Source of the DNA: Pedobacter sp. MC2016-24
GTDB taxonomy: Bacteria > Bacteroidota > Bacteroidia > Sphingobacteriales > Sphingobacteriaceae
Assembly: GCF_015223055.1 (NCBI RefSeq)
Contig: NZ_JADFBX010000005.1
Coordinates: 62,001 to 126,000 of the forward strand
DNA: 64,000 bases
Reading direction: 5' to 3'
Part shown: positions 44,383-54,055 of the stretch, one piece after another
Layout of the letters: every line of letters begins with the position of its first letter
Numbering within the stretch: position 1 is the stretch's first letter
Notes under the pieces: generated by a model
Seen by the model: the letters and a program-made list of their open reading frames with translations, nothing else
What the model was told of the DNA's origin: nothing
Database searches by the model: none
Position numbers and translations under genes: made by a program

Positions 44383-45039
44383 TTATTGTGTTAATACATA
44401 TTGTATCAGATTAGCACCCATTTTAAGCGCTGTCATTCGTTTTTCTTGTGTATCCTCAGGATAAGTGCCATAATCTTCCCAGCCATTCCCCAGATCGCAT
44501 TCAAAGGTATAATAACAAACCATCCTACCCTGCCAAATCAGGGCGTAACCCCTGGCCGGCTTGCCATCATGTTCATGGATTTTAGGTAAGCCATTCGGAA
44601 ACTTATATTTCTGGTTATAAAGCTGGTGACCTGGAGGCAGTTCTTCAAACGTCAACTCCGGAAATACCTTTTTCATTTCTACCCGGATAAACTTATCCAG
44701 GCCATAATTGTCATCGATATGCAGAAAACCACCACCGGTTAAGTATTTACGCAAATTAGCTACCTCAGCAACGCTAAATACCACGTTACCATGTCCGGTC
44801 ATGTACACAAAAGGGTAATTGAAAAGCTCTGGACTTCCCACATCAACAATAGCTTCCTGTGCCACAAAATTGGTTTTTAAATTTTTATTGCAAAAATCGA
44901 TCAGATTGGGCAAAGCAGTTCTATTTGCATACCAGTCGCCACCCCCGCTATATTTCAGTTTAGCCATCTTGTAAGTTGGCAATATAAAACTGCAATGGAA
45001 AAGAATAATAAATAATGGCAGAAATACCTTAAATCTCAT
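44383..45039 (-). CDS. DUF4159 domain protein
   Basis: The 218-aa protein has an N-terminal hydrophobic segment ([17 protein letters not shown]), then [57 protein letters not shown] and [19 protein letters not shown], all typical of DUF4159. The fold may resemble a ThuA/GATase-like domain. Function is unknown. The start overlaps the rsmE stop by 4 bp (ATGA), which supports the first ATG and a translational coupling. Confidence 0.85.
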   Translation of the reverse strand: MRFKVFLPLFIILFHCSFILPTYKMAKLKYSGGGDWYANRTALPNLIDFCNKNLKTNFVAQEAIVDVGSPELFNYPFVYMTGHGNVVFSVAEVANLRKYLTGGGFLHIDDNYGLDKFIRVEMKKVFPELTFEELPPGHQLYNQKYKFPNGLPKIHEHDGKPARGYALIWQGRMVCYYTFECDLGNGWEDYGTYPEDTQEKRMTALKMGANLIQYVLTQ

Positions 45040-45740
45040 CGGTTTAAATAATTCACTTCAAAACAAGCCGCCAATGCAGCGGTCTCTGTTCTAAGTCGTG
45101 TATTACCTAAAGTTAATGGTTTATAGCCATTTTGCAAAGCCAATTCTATCTCGGCTGGCGTAAAATCACCTTCGGGACCGATTAAAATGGTATAGCGTTG
45201 ATGCGGTTTAACCAGTTCAGCAATATAATTACGCGGCTCACCGTCCACGCAATGCGCAATCATTTTTTCATCTGGATTGGGAAGTTTTAAAAATGAAGAG
45301 AGATTGATCTGCTGATTTAAAACCGGGTGGTAAGCCTGAAGCGATTGCTTCACAGCTGAAGTGATGACTTTGTATAAGCGATCTTCCTTAATTACCCTCC
45401 GCTCCGACCTGTCGCAGATCACCGGTGTAATTTCATCAATCCCTATCTCGGTCGCTTTCTCCAGGAACCATTCCAGACGATCTATATTTTTAGTGGGTGC
45501 AACTGCAATATGCAGGTGATGATTCCGCTTCTGATATTCGGTCTGCGTATGGACAACCTGAAGGGCTACATGCTTCTTTGATTCACTGACAATCTCAGCC
45601 TCATATAAGCCTCCCCTTCCATCAATCAGGTGAACATGGGCGCCAACACCCAGTCTCAGTACTTTAGTGCAGTGCTTGCTTTCCTCATCGCTCAATACAT
45701 ACGTATCAGCATTAATATCTGGCGTATAAAAAACATGCAT
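45036..45740 (-). CDS. rsmE: 16S rRNA (uracil-1498-N3) methyltransferase
   Basis: The 234-aa SPOUT methyltransferase has an N-terminal PUA-like part (CTKVLRLGVGAHVHLIDGRGGLYEAEI). The knotted catalytic part has EKATEIGIDEITPVICDRSERR, ILIGPEGDFTPAEIELA and LGNTRLRTETAALAA. It methylates U1498 of 16S rRNA. All motifs are intact and length is normal. It is followed by the DUF4159 gene with a 4-bp overlap and lies 11 bp after the CNNM-type gene. Confidence 0.95.
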   Translation of the reverse strand: MHVFYTPDINADTYVLSDEESKHCTKVLRLGVGAHVHLIDGRGGLYEAEIVSESKKHVALQVVHTQTEYQKRNHHLHIAVAPTKNIDRLEWFLEKATEIGIDEITPVICDRSERRVIKEDRLYKVITSAVKQSLQAYHPVLNQQINLSSFLKLPNPDEKMIAHCVDGEPRNYIAELVKPHQRYTILIGPEGDFTPAEIELALQNGYKPLTLGNTRLRTETAALAACFEVNYLNR

Positions 45741-45751
45741 CGTTATTTTTT

Positions 45752-47068
45752 TTAATGAAGATCAATCATATCTTTCTTATCGATCACCAGTTCCAACTTG
45801 ATGGTTTCAATGTTTTGCTCTGTCTTTTTCAGGATCGTAAACAGATAACCATAACATTCTTCGCTGTCTCCAACCTCTGGTATTTTTCCAAAAGCATGAG
45901 ATACCAATCCGCCAACAGTATCAAAATCTTCGTCCTCTGGTAAATCATGAGGCAAATGTTCATTTACGTCATATACAGTTGCATACGCGTTGATGATGAA
46001 TTCCGTTTCCGAAATTTTCTCCACGGTCGGTTTTTCTTCATCATACTCATCCTGAATTTCCCCTACAATCTCTTCCACAATATCTTCCAGGGTAACCATA
46101 CCGGCTGTACCACCAAATTCATCAATAACAATGGCAATTTGAATGCGCTTCTGCTGCAATTCACTCAACAGGTCGTTGATCTTTTTAGTTTCAGGAACAA
46201 AATAAGGTTTACGGATGATATCGCTCAAAGTCCACTCCCGGTTCTCGGCCAAAAGCGGCAGGAGATCCTTGGCATGCACAATACCGATAATCTTATCAAT
46301 GATATCATCATATACCGGAAGTCTGGAATAACCCTCGGCAATGATTTTGTCTACCACTTCCTTTTTAGGCGTAGACAACTCTACACCCATAATTTTAGTT
46401 CTGGGAACCATAATATTTTTTACCACGCGCTCATTGAAATCAAATACATTCCGAATGAGTTCATGTTCATTGGTATCTAAAGCACCACTTTCTTTTCCCT
46501 GATCAAGCAAGTAGTACAATTCTTCCGTACTGTGAACTGAATCATGACCACCTACATTTGAAATGCCAAACATTTTCAAAACCACATTGGCAAAGCCATT
46601 TAACACCCAGATAAACGGTCTGAATATCAAATAAAAACCCTGTAAGGGTAAAGCAATGAATAGCGTAGTGGCTACCGGTCTTTGGATCGCTACCGATTTC
46701 GGTGCCAGCTCTCCAAATACGATATGCATTACGGTGATGAATAGAAAAGCGATACCAGTTGAGATTGAAGTAATGTATACCTCAGCAAGGTTAAAATTAA
46801 TCAGCAGATCGTGCACGATGTTGTGCATTACAGACTCACCAACCCACCCCAGTCCAAGAGAAGCCAGTGTGATACCCAACTGCGTTGCCGCCAGGTAGCC
46901 ATCCAGGTGTTGTGTAATGTATTTTGCAATATTGGCAACCTTACTCCCAGATTTGGCTTTGATCTCAATCTGGGATGCCCTGACTTTTACGATAGCAAAC
47001 TCTGCTGCAACGAAAAAACCGTTCAGGGCAACCAAGAAAAAGGTAAAAAATATTTTAAATAATTCCAT
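45752..47068 (-). CDS. CNNM/CorC-type transporter (hemolysin-C-like)
   Basis: The 438-aa protein begins FKIFFTFFLVALNGFFVAAEFAIVKVRASQIE, the DUF21/CNNM membrane part with about four helices to residue 150. Paired CBS domains follow at about 205-325 (IMVPRTKIMGVE, GYSRLPVYDDIIDKIIGIVHAKDLL, VIDEFGGTAGMVTLEDIVEEIVGEI). The C-terminal CorC_HlyC transporter-associated domain comes last. Such proteins are thought to move Mg2+ or other cations. It is related to GldE, but nothing here proves a gliding role. The start shares one base with the ppa stop (TAATG). Confidence 0.9.
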   Translation of the reverse strand: MELFKIFFTFFLVALNGFFVAAEFAIVKVRASQIEIKAKSGSKVANIAKYITQHLDGYLAATQLGITLASLGLGWVGESVMHNIVHDLLINFNLAEVYITSISTGIAFLFITVMHIVFGELAPKSVAIQRPVATTLFIALPLQGFYLIFRPFIWVLNGFANVVLKMFGISNVGGHDSVHSTEELYYLLDQGKESGALDTNEHELIRNVFDFNERVVKNIMVPRTKIMGVELSTPKKEVVDKIIAEGYSRLPVYDDIIDKIIGIVHAKDLLPLLAENREWTLSDIIRKPYFVPETKKINDLLSELQQKRIQIAIVIDEFGGTAGMVTLEDIVEEIVGEIQDEYDEEKPTVEKISETEFIINAYATVYDVNEHLPHDLPEDEDFDTVGGLVSHAFGKIPEVGDSEECYGYLFTILKKTEQNIETIKLELVIDKKDMIDLH

Positions 47069-47619
47069 TAAGATTTATTTCTAAACTTCTCGTCGTAAAG
47101 CTTAATACTTTCTTCAATCACTTTGTGTGCATACCGTACACCAAGCAGATGTTCAATGGTTACTTGTTTTTCTTCTAAAGCCTTGTAATCCTGAAAGAAT
47201 TTTACAATTTCTTTCATCGTATGCGGAGGCAATTCAGCAAGGTCATTGATATAGTTTACCGACATGTCGTTTTTAGCCACAGCAATGATTTTATCGTCTT
47301 GCTCGCCATTGTCAACCATATGCATGACACCAATTACCTTAGCCTCAATAATGGTCATTGGATATACATCCACAGAACATAAAACCAGAATATCAAGCGG
47401 GTCATTGTCGTCGCAATAGGTTTGCGGGATAAAGCCATAATTGGCAGGATACATCACAGATGAAAACAGAACCCTGTCTAATTTAATCAAATTAGAGTCC
47501 TTGTCTATTTCATACTTTGCTTTTGATCCTTTTGGAATTTCAATAATTGCGTTTACAGTTTCCGGCATGTTGTTACCCGGAGAAACGCTGTGCCACGGGT
47601 GGTGATCGTCTTTACTCAT
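47068..47619 (-). CDS. ppa: Inorganic pyrophosphatase, family I
   Basis: The 183-aa enzyme hydrolyses pyrophosphate to drive biosynthesis. It has EIPKGSKAKYEIDKDSNLIKLDR, MYPANYGFIPQTYCDDNDPLDILVL (metal-binding DxDPxD) and VNYINDLAELPPH. The family length is normal. It lies between DedA and the CNNM-type gene, 2 bp from the former and overlapping the latter by 1 bp. Confidence 0.96.
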   Translation of the reverse strand: MSKDDHHPWHSVSPGNNMPETVNAIIEIPKGSKAKYEIDKDSNLIKLDRVLFSSVMYPANYGFIPQTYCDDNDPLDILVLCSVDVYPMTIIEAKVIGVMHMVDNGEQDDKIIAVAKNDMSVNYINDLAELPPHTMKEIVKFFQDYKALEEKQVTIEHLLGVRYAHKVIEESIKLYDEKFRNKS

Positions 47620-47621
47620 TT

Positions 47622-48284
47622 TTATTGTTCAGTATTTGATAATTCATCATTGTCATCTTTAGCTACCCTTTTCTTCACAAATGCGAGGATTAATGGTAGC
47701 GAGGTGATCACAATAAAACCTATAATTATGTATAATAAATAATCTGTAATCTCTTTTTCAAAGCGTTTGCCTAAAAAATAGCCCAGCAAAGTTAAGGAAG
47801 CTATCCAAATAATTCCACCTGCCAGGTTATATAATGCAAATCTTTTGAAATCCAATTTTACCACTCCAGCAAAAATCGGTGCAAATGTTCTTACAATCGG
47901 AACAAATCTTCCCATAATTAAGGCAAAAGCGCCTTGTTTATTATAATAGGCCTCGGCAGCCTTTAAATAACGCTTCTTAAAGAAAAAGGAATCTTTCCGG
48001 TCGTACAAAACCGGGCCGGTCTTTCGGCCAAACCAATAGCCCACAAAATTACCAGACACCGCACATACAAACAATCCTAAAATGAGGACATAAATATTGA
48101 CATCCAGTTTACCTGTCGCGACAAACATGCCAGCCAGAAATAGCAGATAATCCCCGGGAAGAAAAAACCCGAAGAACAAGCCCGTCTCGGCGAAGATCAC
48201 AAACATTACAACGTAAAAACCACCTTCTTTAAGTAATTTTTCGGGATCAATGAAGTGCTGTAATGAGTTCCAGAAATCTTGCAT
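47622..48284 (-). CDS. DedA/VTT family membrane protein
   Basis: The 220-aa protein has the SNARE-associated/VTT (DedA) pattern: FVIFAETGLFFGFFLPGDYLLFLAGM, GYWFGRKTGPVLYDRKDSFFF, FALIMGRFVPIVRTFAPIFAGV and FALYNLAGGIIWIASLTLLGYFLGKRF. DedA proteins include lipid scramblases and flippases for undecaprenyl phosphate and phosphatidylethanolamine. It probably acts in membrane-lipid flipping. It is first in a run with ppa and the CNNM-type gene. Confidence 0.9.
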   Translation of the reverse strand: MQDFWNSLQHFIDPEKLLKEGGFYVVMFVIFAETGLFFGFFLPGDYLLFLAGMFVATGKLDVNIYVLILGLFVCAVSGNFVGYWFGRKTGPVLYDRKDSFFFKKRYLKAAEAYYNKQGAFALIMGRFVPIVRTFAPIFAGVVKLDFKRFALYNLAGGIIWIASLTLLGYFLGKRFEKEITDYLLYIIIGFIVITSLPLILAFVKKRVAKDDNDELSNTEQ

Positions 48285-48332
48285 AGTTTTATTATTCGTA
48301 AAACTACAAATAATTATCTAGAGAACCCGATA

Positions 48333-48379
48333 TGATTCAAATAATTATTAAGCACGCAACTCCTTAACTATTTGAATCA
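48333..48379. repeat. Long-armed stem-loop between nuoN and dedA
   Basis: Arms TGATTCAAATA (48333-48343) and TATTTGAATCA (48369-48379) pair exactly, and an inner TTAAG/CTTAA adds pairing. It has no T-run, so it may be a processing or stability element at the 3' end of the nuo mRNA, or a weak terminator. Confidence 0.5.
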
Positions 48380-48420
48380 TCAAAGGCTTCATCTCAACAT
48401 AAATGAACGCCTGGTGTTGA

Positions 48421-49794
48421 CTAGATCAGATTTAAAATGACCGAAGGATAAACCCCTAAAAAGATCGTAATCAGCAAGGAGATAACCAGCACAATTTTGT
48501 ACTGCACAGGCGTTTCAAGTACCGTATCATGACCATCTTTAAAGTACATGGCTACAATCACTTTAAAATAATAATAGAAACCTACCAGTGCGTTTAAAAT
48601 CGCAAAGGCAACCAGGTAAACCTGGTAAGCAGTCATGACATTTAAAAACATCAGGTATTTTCCAATAAAACCAGCCGTTAGTGGTATACCAGCCATAGAT
48701 AACATGGCTACAGTAAGCACAAAAGCAGCAAACGGATTCCGTTTGGCTAAACCATTGAAGTTTTCAAAATTATCATTGCCTGTTTTCTGTTTCACCAGGA
48801 TCAGGACCGCAAAAGCGATGATACTGGCAAAAGTATAAGCTGCAGCATACACCAACACATTGTTGGCAGAGTTGCCTGTTAAAGTAATCAGGGAGAACAA
48901 TAAATATCCCGCATGCGAAATACTGGAATAAGCCAGCATACGCTTGAAGTTCTTTTGAAATAAGGCCGTTACGTTTCCGATCAATAAGGTCACGCATACA
49001 ATAACCATCAAAGGCTGTAACCAGAAGTCGTGCAAAGGTGCAAAGGTATCCGCGAACAAGCGTAAAAAGGCTGCAAAACCAGCAGTTTTAACTACAGTCG
49101 ACATAAATGCCATGATCAGCGTAGGCGACCCCTCGTACACATCGGGAACCCAGAAATGGAATGGTGCGGCACCTACTTTAAAACAAAGGCCGATCATCAT
49201 CAAAATCACACCAGGATAAAACATCGGTGATATCGATTGATAATTTCCCACCAGGTATTGATTGATCACTTCCAGATCGAAAGAGCCTGTAGCGCCGTAA
49301 ATCAGGGTAATACCAAACAATAAGAAGCCGGTAGAGAAGGCTCCCATCAGGAAATACTTTAATGAAGCCTCGTTTGAAGCAAAATTATTCTTACGGATAC
49401 CTGCCAGGATATATAAACTCACTGACATGATTTCCAGTCCCACAAATAACATCGACATGTTTTTGTAAGACACCATGATCACGATCCCCGCTAACGCAAA
49501 CAAGATCAGGGTAAAGTATTCTGCAACGTTTTCACTTTTTGCAGCAAAGTAATTTTGTGTCAGTAAAAAAATCAGGATCGTTCCTACAATGGTCACACCG
49601 GTAAAGGCCAATGCAAAATTATCCATTTGCATCATGCCGTAATACGATTGATTGGCATTCCAACCGGCAGCAGCAAAACCCAACGAGGTAAGCAACCCAA
49701 GTAAAGTGATGGGCAATAATGCTTTTTTGGCTTTAAACAAACCTGCGTAAAGCACTACTAAAGCTGTAACAGTGATGGTTATAATGATATTCAT
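48421..49794 (-). CDS. nuoN: NADH-quinone oxidoreductase subunit N
   Basis: The 457-aa antiporter-like membrane subunit of complex I has about fourteen helices. The conserved HFWVPDVYEGSPTLIMAFMSTVVKTAGFAAFLR shows the helix-7/8 region with its Lys. KRMLAYSSISHAGYLLF follows, with a further conserved Lys in NPFAAFVLTVAMLSMAGIPLTAGFIGKYLMF. It is the last nuo gene, 4 bp after nuoM. It should carry one of the proton channels. Confidence 0.96.
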   Translation of the reverse strand: MNIIITITVTALVVLYAGLFKAKKALLPITLLGLLTSLGFAAAGWNANQSYYGMMQMDNFALAFTGVTIVGTILIFLLTQNYFAAKSENVAEYFTLILFALAGIVIMVSYKNMSMLFVGLEIMSVSLYILAGIRKNNFASNEASLKYFLMGAFSTGFLLFGITLIYGATGSFDLEVINQYLVGNYQSISPMFYPGVILMMIGLCFKVGAAPFHFWVPDVYEGSPTLIMAFMSTVVKTAGFAAFLRLFADTFAPLHDFWLQPLMVIVCVTLLIGNVTALFQKNFKRMLAYSSISHAGYLLFSLITLTGNSANNVLVYAAAYTFASIIAFAVLILVKQKTGNDNFENFNGLAKRNPFAAFVLTVAMLSMAGIPLTAGFIGKYLMFLNVMTAYQVYLVAFAILNALVGFYYYFKVIVAMYFKDGHDTVLETPVQYKIVLVISLLITIFLGVYPSVILNLI

Positions 49795-49798
49795 TTGC

Positions 49799-51265
49799 TT
49801 AGTTTACCGAAGTTAATTTTTGTGTTACCTGTTCTATTAAATGTTGTACCGAAGCCTCTGAAAGCTGCAGCACTGGTTTTGGATAAACACCCAAAACAAT
49901 AATCAACGCACAGATGATGTATAATACTACCTGTTCCGATCCTTTAATGTCTTTAAAGCCGATCGTAAGCTCGTTCGTTTTCCCAAGCATAATATTCTGG
50001 TACATTCTGAACATATATACCGCACCAAAAATAATACTCAGACCTGCAAAAACAGCGGTCCACATATTATATTGATAAATACCAATCAACAATAAGAACT
50101 CACCGATGAAACCATTGGTTCCCGGAAGTGCTACTGTTCCCAAAACAATAATCAGAAAAACGATCGCCAGTTTAGGTGCCTGTTTTGCAATCCCGCCAAG
50201 ATCTGCGATTTTATTGGTCTGTAAACGATCTGAAATGATATCCAACACAAAGAAAAGACCCACAACATTAATACCGTGACTCAGCATCTGAACCATTGCA
50301 CCTTGCATGCCCTGGGTATTTAAAGCAAAAATACCAGCCGCAATTAAGCCAACGTGACCAATAGAGGAATAAGCCACCAAACGTTTGGCGTCTTTTTGTG
50401 TAAAAGCAATGATCGCTGCATAGAGCACGCCAATTACTGATAGAATGATGACTAAATGTCCCCATTGCTGTAATCCTGACGGTACAATAGGCAATAACCA
50501 GCGGATAACACCATAGATACCCATTTTTAGCATAATACCAGAAAGCAACATGGTACCCGCGGCCGGAGCCTCGGTATAGGTATCTGGTTGCCAGGTATGG
50601 AAAGGAAAAATAGGCATTTTGATTGCAAAAGCAATAAAGAAGGCCCAAAAGATCCAGCTTTGTTGTGTAGCATCCAGGTTAAGTGCATACAATGCCTGTA
50701 TGTCGAAATTATGTGCCGGGTTTTGTAAGTACAGGTAAATAATACCCAGCAGCATAAATAATGAACCTGCAATGGTGTAAACAAAAAACTTCATGTTCAC
50801 TTTAATCCGGTTCTTACCACCCCAAATGGCACAGATGAAATAAATTGGAATCAATGCTGCTTCCCAGCCGATGTAAAACAAAAAGGCATCCATTGCGGTA
50901 AACACCAATAACAAGCCACTTTGCATAAACAGAATCAAAGCAAAAAATGCAGCTGCATTTTTATATTCGCGCTGATAGCTCGCCAGAATAATCAGGGGAA
51001 CCAGTACATTGGTCAGCAAAATCGTAATGATACTGATACCATCGATACCCGCATGAAAATGAATACCCAGATCTGCGATCCATGGATAATTTACCACAAA
51101 TTGTGTACTGGCATCAGGTGTAAAATTACACACAACAATACCTGCCAGGGCTAATGAAATGATTGCAGAAACCAATGCAACGTGTTTTGCTGCATTTCCA
51201 GAGAAAGCAGTAACCAGGGCGCCAACCAATGGTAAAAATATGAGAAGTAGTAAAAGTTGTTCCAT
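49799..51265 (-). CDS. nuoM: NADH-quinone oxidoreductase subunit M
   Basis: The 488-aa antiporter-like membrane subunit has FHAGIDGISIITILLTNVLVPLIIL, GWEAALIPIYFICAIWGG, PFHTWQPDTYTEAPAAGTMLLSGIMLKMGIYG, KRLVAYSSIGHVGLIAAG and LPGTNGFIGEFLLL. All conserved charged residues of helices 5, 7, 8 and 12 appear to be present. It lies between nuoL and nuoN. Confidence 0.97.
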   Translation of the reverse strand: MEQLLLLLIFLPLVGALVTAFSGNAAKHVALVSAIISLALAGIVVCNFTPDASTQFVVNYPWIADLGIHFHAGIDGISIITILLTNVLVPLIILASYQREYKNAAAFFALILFMQSGLLLVFTAMDAFLFYIGWEAALIPIYFICAIWGGKNRIKVNMKFFVYTIAGSLFMLLGIIYLYLQNPAHNFDIQALYALNLDATQQSWIFWAFFIAFAIKMPIFPFHTWQPDTYTEAPAAGTMLLSGIMLKMGIYGVIRWLLPIVPSGLQQWGHLVIILSVIGVLYAAIIAFTQKDAKRLVAYSSIGHVGLIAAGIFALNTQGMQGAMVQMLSHGINVVGLFFVLDIISDRLQTNKIADLGGIAKQAPKLAIVFLIIVLGTVALPGTNGFIGEFLLLIGIYQYNMWTAVFAGLSIIFGAVYMFRMYQNIMLGKTNELTIGFKDIKGSEQVVLYIICALIIVLGVYPKPVLQLSEASVQHLIEQVTQKLTSVN

Positions 51266-51286
51266 TATCTTTTCTTGAACGATCTT

Positions 51287-53179
51287 TTATAGAGATAAAT
51301 AAGTATACAATAACAATGAGATGATTCCTACCACCATCATAAAAATATAGAAGCCAACATTACCAGACTGAATTAACCTCAGTCCTTTACTTGCTTCTGT
51401 AGCACTCCATCCAAAGCCATTCACAATGCCATCAACGATTTTATTGTCCACAATCCTGTATAAAAAGCCGGAAATGACATCCAGTGGTTTGCGAATTAAT
51501 GCATCATATATCTCGTCAAAATAAAATTTATGGTAAGAAAGTCTAGCCAATAACGAACGTGGTGCCTCATCGGCAACAGGAATGTGGTTTTGTTTCACAT
51601 ATTTGTTATAAGCAATACCGATGGAGATGAGTACACCAACCACAGATACAGCCATCAGCATATATTCTGTAGCATGATCTGGTGCCTCAGCGGTGTGCTT
51701 GATCACCGGGGCAAGCCAGTGCGATAGCCAGTGGTTTCCACCAAGGGCCTCTGGAATACCAATTACGCCACCAATAGCAGAAAGTACAGCCAGTACAATC
51801 AAAGGGATGGTCATTGTTTTAGGCGACTCATGAATCTTCTCTTCAGCATGGTGCGTTCCGCGATACTTTCCAGAGAAAGTAAGGAACAACATCCTGAACA
51901 TATAGAAAGCGGTTAAGAATGCACCAAATACCGCAATGGCCCACATTACTTTATTGTGTTCATACACATGCGCCAGGATTTCATCTTTAGAGAAGAAACC
52001 GGAGAATGGAGGTAAACCAGCAATGGCAATGGTACCAATCAGCATAGTCAAAAAGGTAACCGGTAATTTTTTACGTAAACCGCCCATATGACGCATATCC
52101 TGCTCATGGTGTAAAGCATGAATCACAGACCCGGCACATAAGAATAATAAGGCTTTAAAGAAAGCGTGGGTAATGACATGGAAAAATGCACCATTATAAG
52201 CTCCTACACCCAGACCTAAAAACATATATCCCAACTGAGATACTGTAGAGTAAGCCAATACTTTTTTAATATCTGTTTGTGTCAAAGCGATAATTGCCGC
52301 AACAATAGCCGTTGCTAAACCAACAATCGCAATCACGTGCTGGATCACCGGAGCAAGGTCAAATAACAGGTTTGATCTCGCGATCATATAAATACCAGCA
52401 GTTACCATGGTTGCCGCGTGGATCAGGGCAGATACCGGCGTTGGTCCAGCCATTGCATCAGGTAACCAGGTAAACAAAGGCAACTGCGCAGATTTACCGC
52501 AGGCACCAATAAATAACAATAAAGCGATTAAAGCAATGGTGGTATTGCCAGGCAGCATATTTGCAGCTTGTGGCCAGATCTTAGCAAATTCAACACTTCC
52601 AAAAGTGGTGAAGATCAAAAATACACCCAGTAAAAAGCCTAAATCACCAATACGGTTCATCACAAAGGCCTTTTTAGCTGCCGATGCATAAGCACTATTG
52701 GTGTACCAGAAACCGATCAACAGGTAAGAACATAAACCTACGCCCTCCCAACCAATAAACATGACAATATAGTTAGCACCTAAAACCAGCAATAACATAA
52801 AGAAGATAAACAAGTTCAGGTAGCTGAAAAACTTACCGAAACCTTCATCGCTATGCATATAACCAATCGAATAAATGTGGATCAGAAATCCAACACCCGT
52901 AATGATCAGCAACATCAGCGAACTCAATGGGTCAACCAGGAAGGACAAGGGAATATGTAAACTCCCCGCACTGATCCAGTCAAATAGAAAGATCTCATGA
53001 GATTTTACCGAATCGGCACCCAACTCAAAAAAGATACCCAGGCTAATGGCAAACGAAATCAATATCACGCTGCTTCCAATAAAACCAATCACAGTTTTAG
53101 ACAATGAATTTCTCCCCAGGCCATTTATTATAAAGCCTAAAAGTGGAATCAACGGAACCAGCCAAACTAAATTTATCAT
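51287..53179 (-). CDS. nuoL: NADH-quinone oxidoreductase subunit L
   Basis: The 630-aa largest membrane subunit has about sixteen helices and a long amphipathic lateral helix near the C-terminus. Motifs: GWEGVGLCSYLLIGFWY, LPDAMAGPTPVSALIHAATMVTAGIYMIAR, KKVLAYSTVSQLGYMFLGLG, ALLFLCAGSVIHALHHEQDMR, GLPPFSGFFSKDEIL. It forms the distal proton channel and the coupling helix. Spacing to nuoM is 21 bp and to nuoK 23 bp. Confidence 0.97.
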   Translation of the reverse strand: MINLVWLVPLIPLLGFIINGLGRNSLSKTVIGFIGSSVILISFAISLGIFFELGADSVKSHEIFLFDWISAGSLHIPLSFLVDPLSSLMLLIITGVGFLIHIYSIGYMHSDEGFGKFFSYLNLFIFFMLLLVLGANYIVMFIGWEGVGLCSYLLIGFWYTNSAYASAAKKAFVMNRIGDLGFLLGVFLIFTTFGSVEFAKIWPQAANMLPGNTTIALIALLLFIGACGKSAQLPLFTWLPDAMAGPTPVSALIHAATMVTAGIYMIARSNLLFDLAPVIQHVIAIVGLATAIVAAIIALTQTDIKKVLAYSTVSQLGYMFLGLGVGAYNGAFFHVITHAFFKALLFLCAGSVIHALHHEQDMRHMGGLRKKLPVTFLTMLIGTIAIAGLPPFSGFFSKDEILAHVYEHNKVMWAIAVFGAFLTAFYMFRMLFLTFSGKYRGTHHAEEKIHESPKTMTIPLIVLAVLSAIGGVIGIPEALGGNHWLSHWLAPVIKHTAEAPDHATEYMLMAVSVVGVLISIGIAYNKYVKQNHIPVADEAPRSLLARLSYHKFYFDEIYDALIRKPLDVISGFLYRIVDNKIVDGIVNGFGWSATEASKGLRLIQSGNVGFYIFMMVVGIISLLLYTYLSL

Positions 53180-53202
53180 CTTCTAATATTTCTTCTTAAT
53201 AA

Positions 53203-53532
53203 TTACCACTTAAGGCGATTCAACACATTTATATCAGTACTCTGCGTATTTCTGTAAACCATTACAATGATACTCAAGCCAACAGCAACCTCAGCGGCAG
53301 CCAGGGCCATGATAAAAAATACAAATACCTGTCCCGATGGATCGTTGTTATGCACAGAAAATGCAGTCAGCAATAAGTTTACGGCATTCAGCATCAACTC
53401 AACCGACATGAAAATAACAATGGCATTTCTGCGGGTCAACACACCAATCACACCGATGGTGAAAATGATCGCACTTAACCAGATGTAGTGGTTCAACGGA
53501 ACTCCTTGCAATTGTTGCGTAACGTTATCCAT
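53203..53532 (-). CDS. nuoK: NADH-quinone oxidoreductase subunit K
   Basis: The 109-aa three-helix subunit has GVLTRRNAIVIFMSVELMLNAVNLLLTAF, with the conserved buried Glu in MSVELM, and ALAAAEVAVGLSIIVMVYR with the second Glu. It overlaps nuoJ by 8 bp. Length is standard. Confidence 0.96.
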   Translation of the reverse strand: MDNVTQQLQGVPLNHYIWLSAIIFTIGVIGVLTRRNAIVIFMSVELMLNAVNLLLTAFSVHNNDPSGQVFVFFIMALAAAEVAVGLSIIVMVYRNTQSTDINVLNRLKW

Positions 53533-54028
53533 TCGCTTCTTCTTTTTTAGTTAATAATATAGCACCTACCATCGCGGAAAGCAATAAGATAGAACACAGT
53601 TCAAAAGGCAGCATAAACGGCCCGAACAATTCTTTACCCAGGTTTTTAACCAAACCTAAGTTTGGATTCTGTAAGGCTACCGGATCAGAAATCGCCGTAG
53701 CTTTCAAGGCACCAGCTAAAGTAACCAGTAAACAGCAGCCTGCAATCACACCCACCACCTTCACCAGGTTAGATTTTAAAGGTTCATTGTCTTTATTCAG
53801 ATTCAAAAGCATCAGTACAAAGAGAAACAGTACCATAATTGCCCCCATGTAAACGATAAAATTTACAACTGCCAGGAACTGCGCATTCAAAAGGATATAA
53901 TGAACTGTGAAAGTAAAAAATGTAACAATCAGATAAAGTACACTATGCACCGGGTTCTTTGAAAAAATAACCAGCAGCGAAAAGATAACGCTTAATGTTG
54001 CTACAAAATAGAATACCGATGTACCCAT
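53525..54028 (-). CDS. nuoJ: NADH-quinone oxidoreductase subunit J
   Basis: The 167-aa membrane subunit has five helices. VNFIVYMGAIMVLFLFVLMLLNL is the conserved TM3 with the pi-bulge, and NPVHSVLYLIVTFF precedes it. The C-terminal helix is SILLLSAMVGAILLTKK. Length is normal. It starts 27 bp after nuoI ends. Confidence 0.95.
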   Translation of the reverse strand: MGTSVFYFVATLSVIFSLLVIFSKNPVHSVLYLIVTFFTFTVHYILLNAQFLAVVNFIVYMGAIMVLFLFVLMLLNLNKDNEPLKSNLVKVVGVIAGCCLLVTLAGALKATAISDPVALQNPNLGLVKNLGKELFGPFMLPFELCSILLLSAMVGAILLTKKEEANG

Positions 54029-54055
54029 TAATTTTCTTGTTTAATTGATTTAATA

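Noticed and set aside
45947..46480. 177-codon plus-strand frame inside the CNNM-type gene
   Set aside because: It is the antisense shadow of a well-conserved gene with CBS motifs, and its protein has no family pattern or upstream signal.
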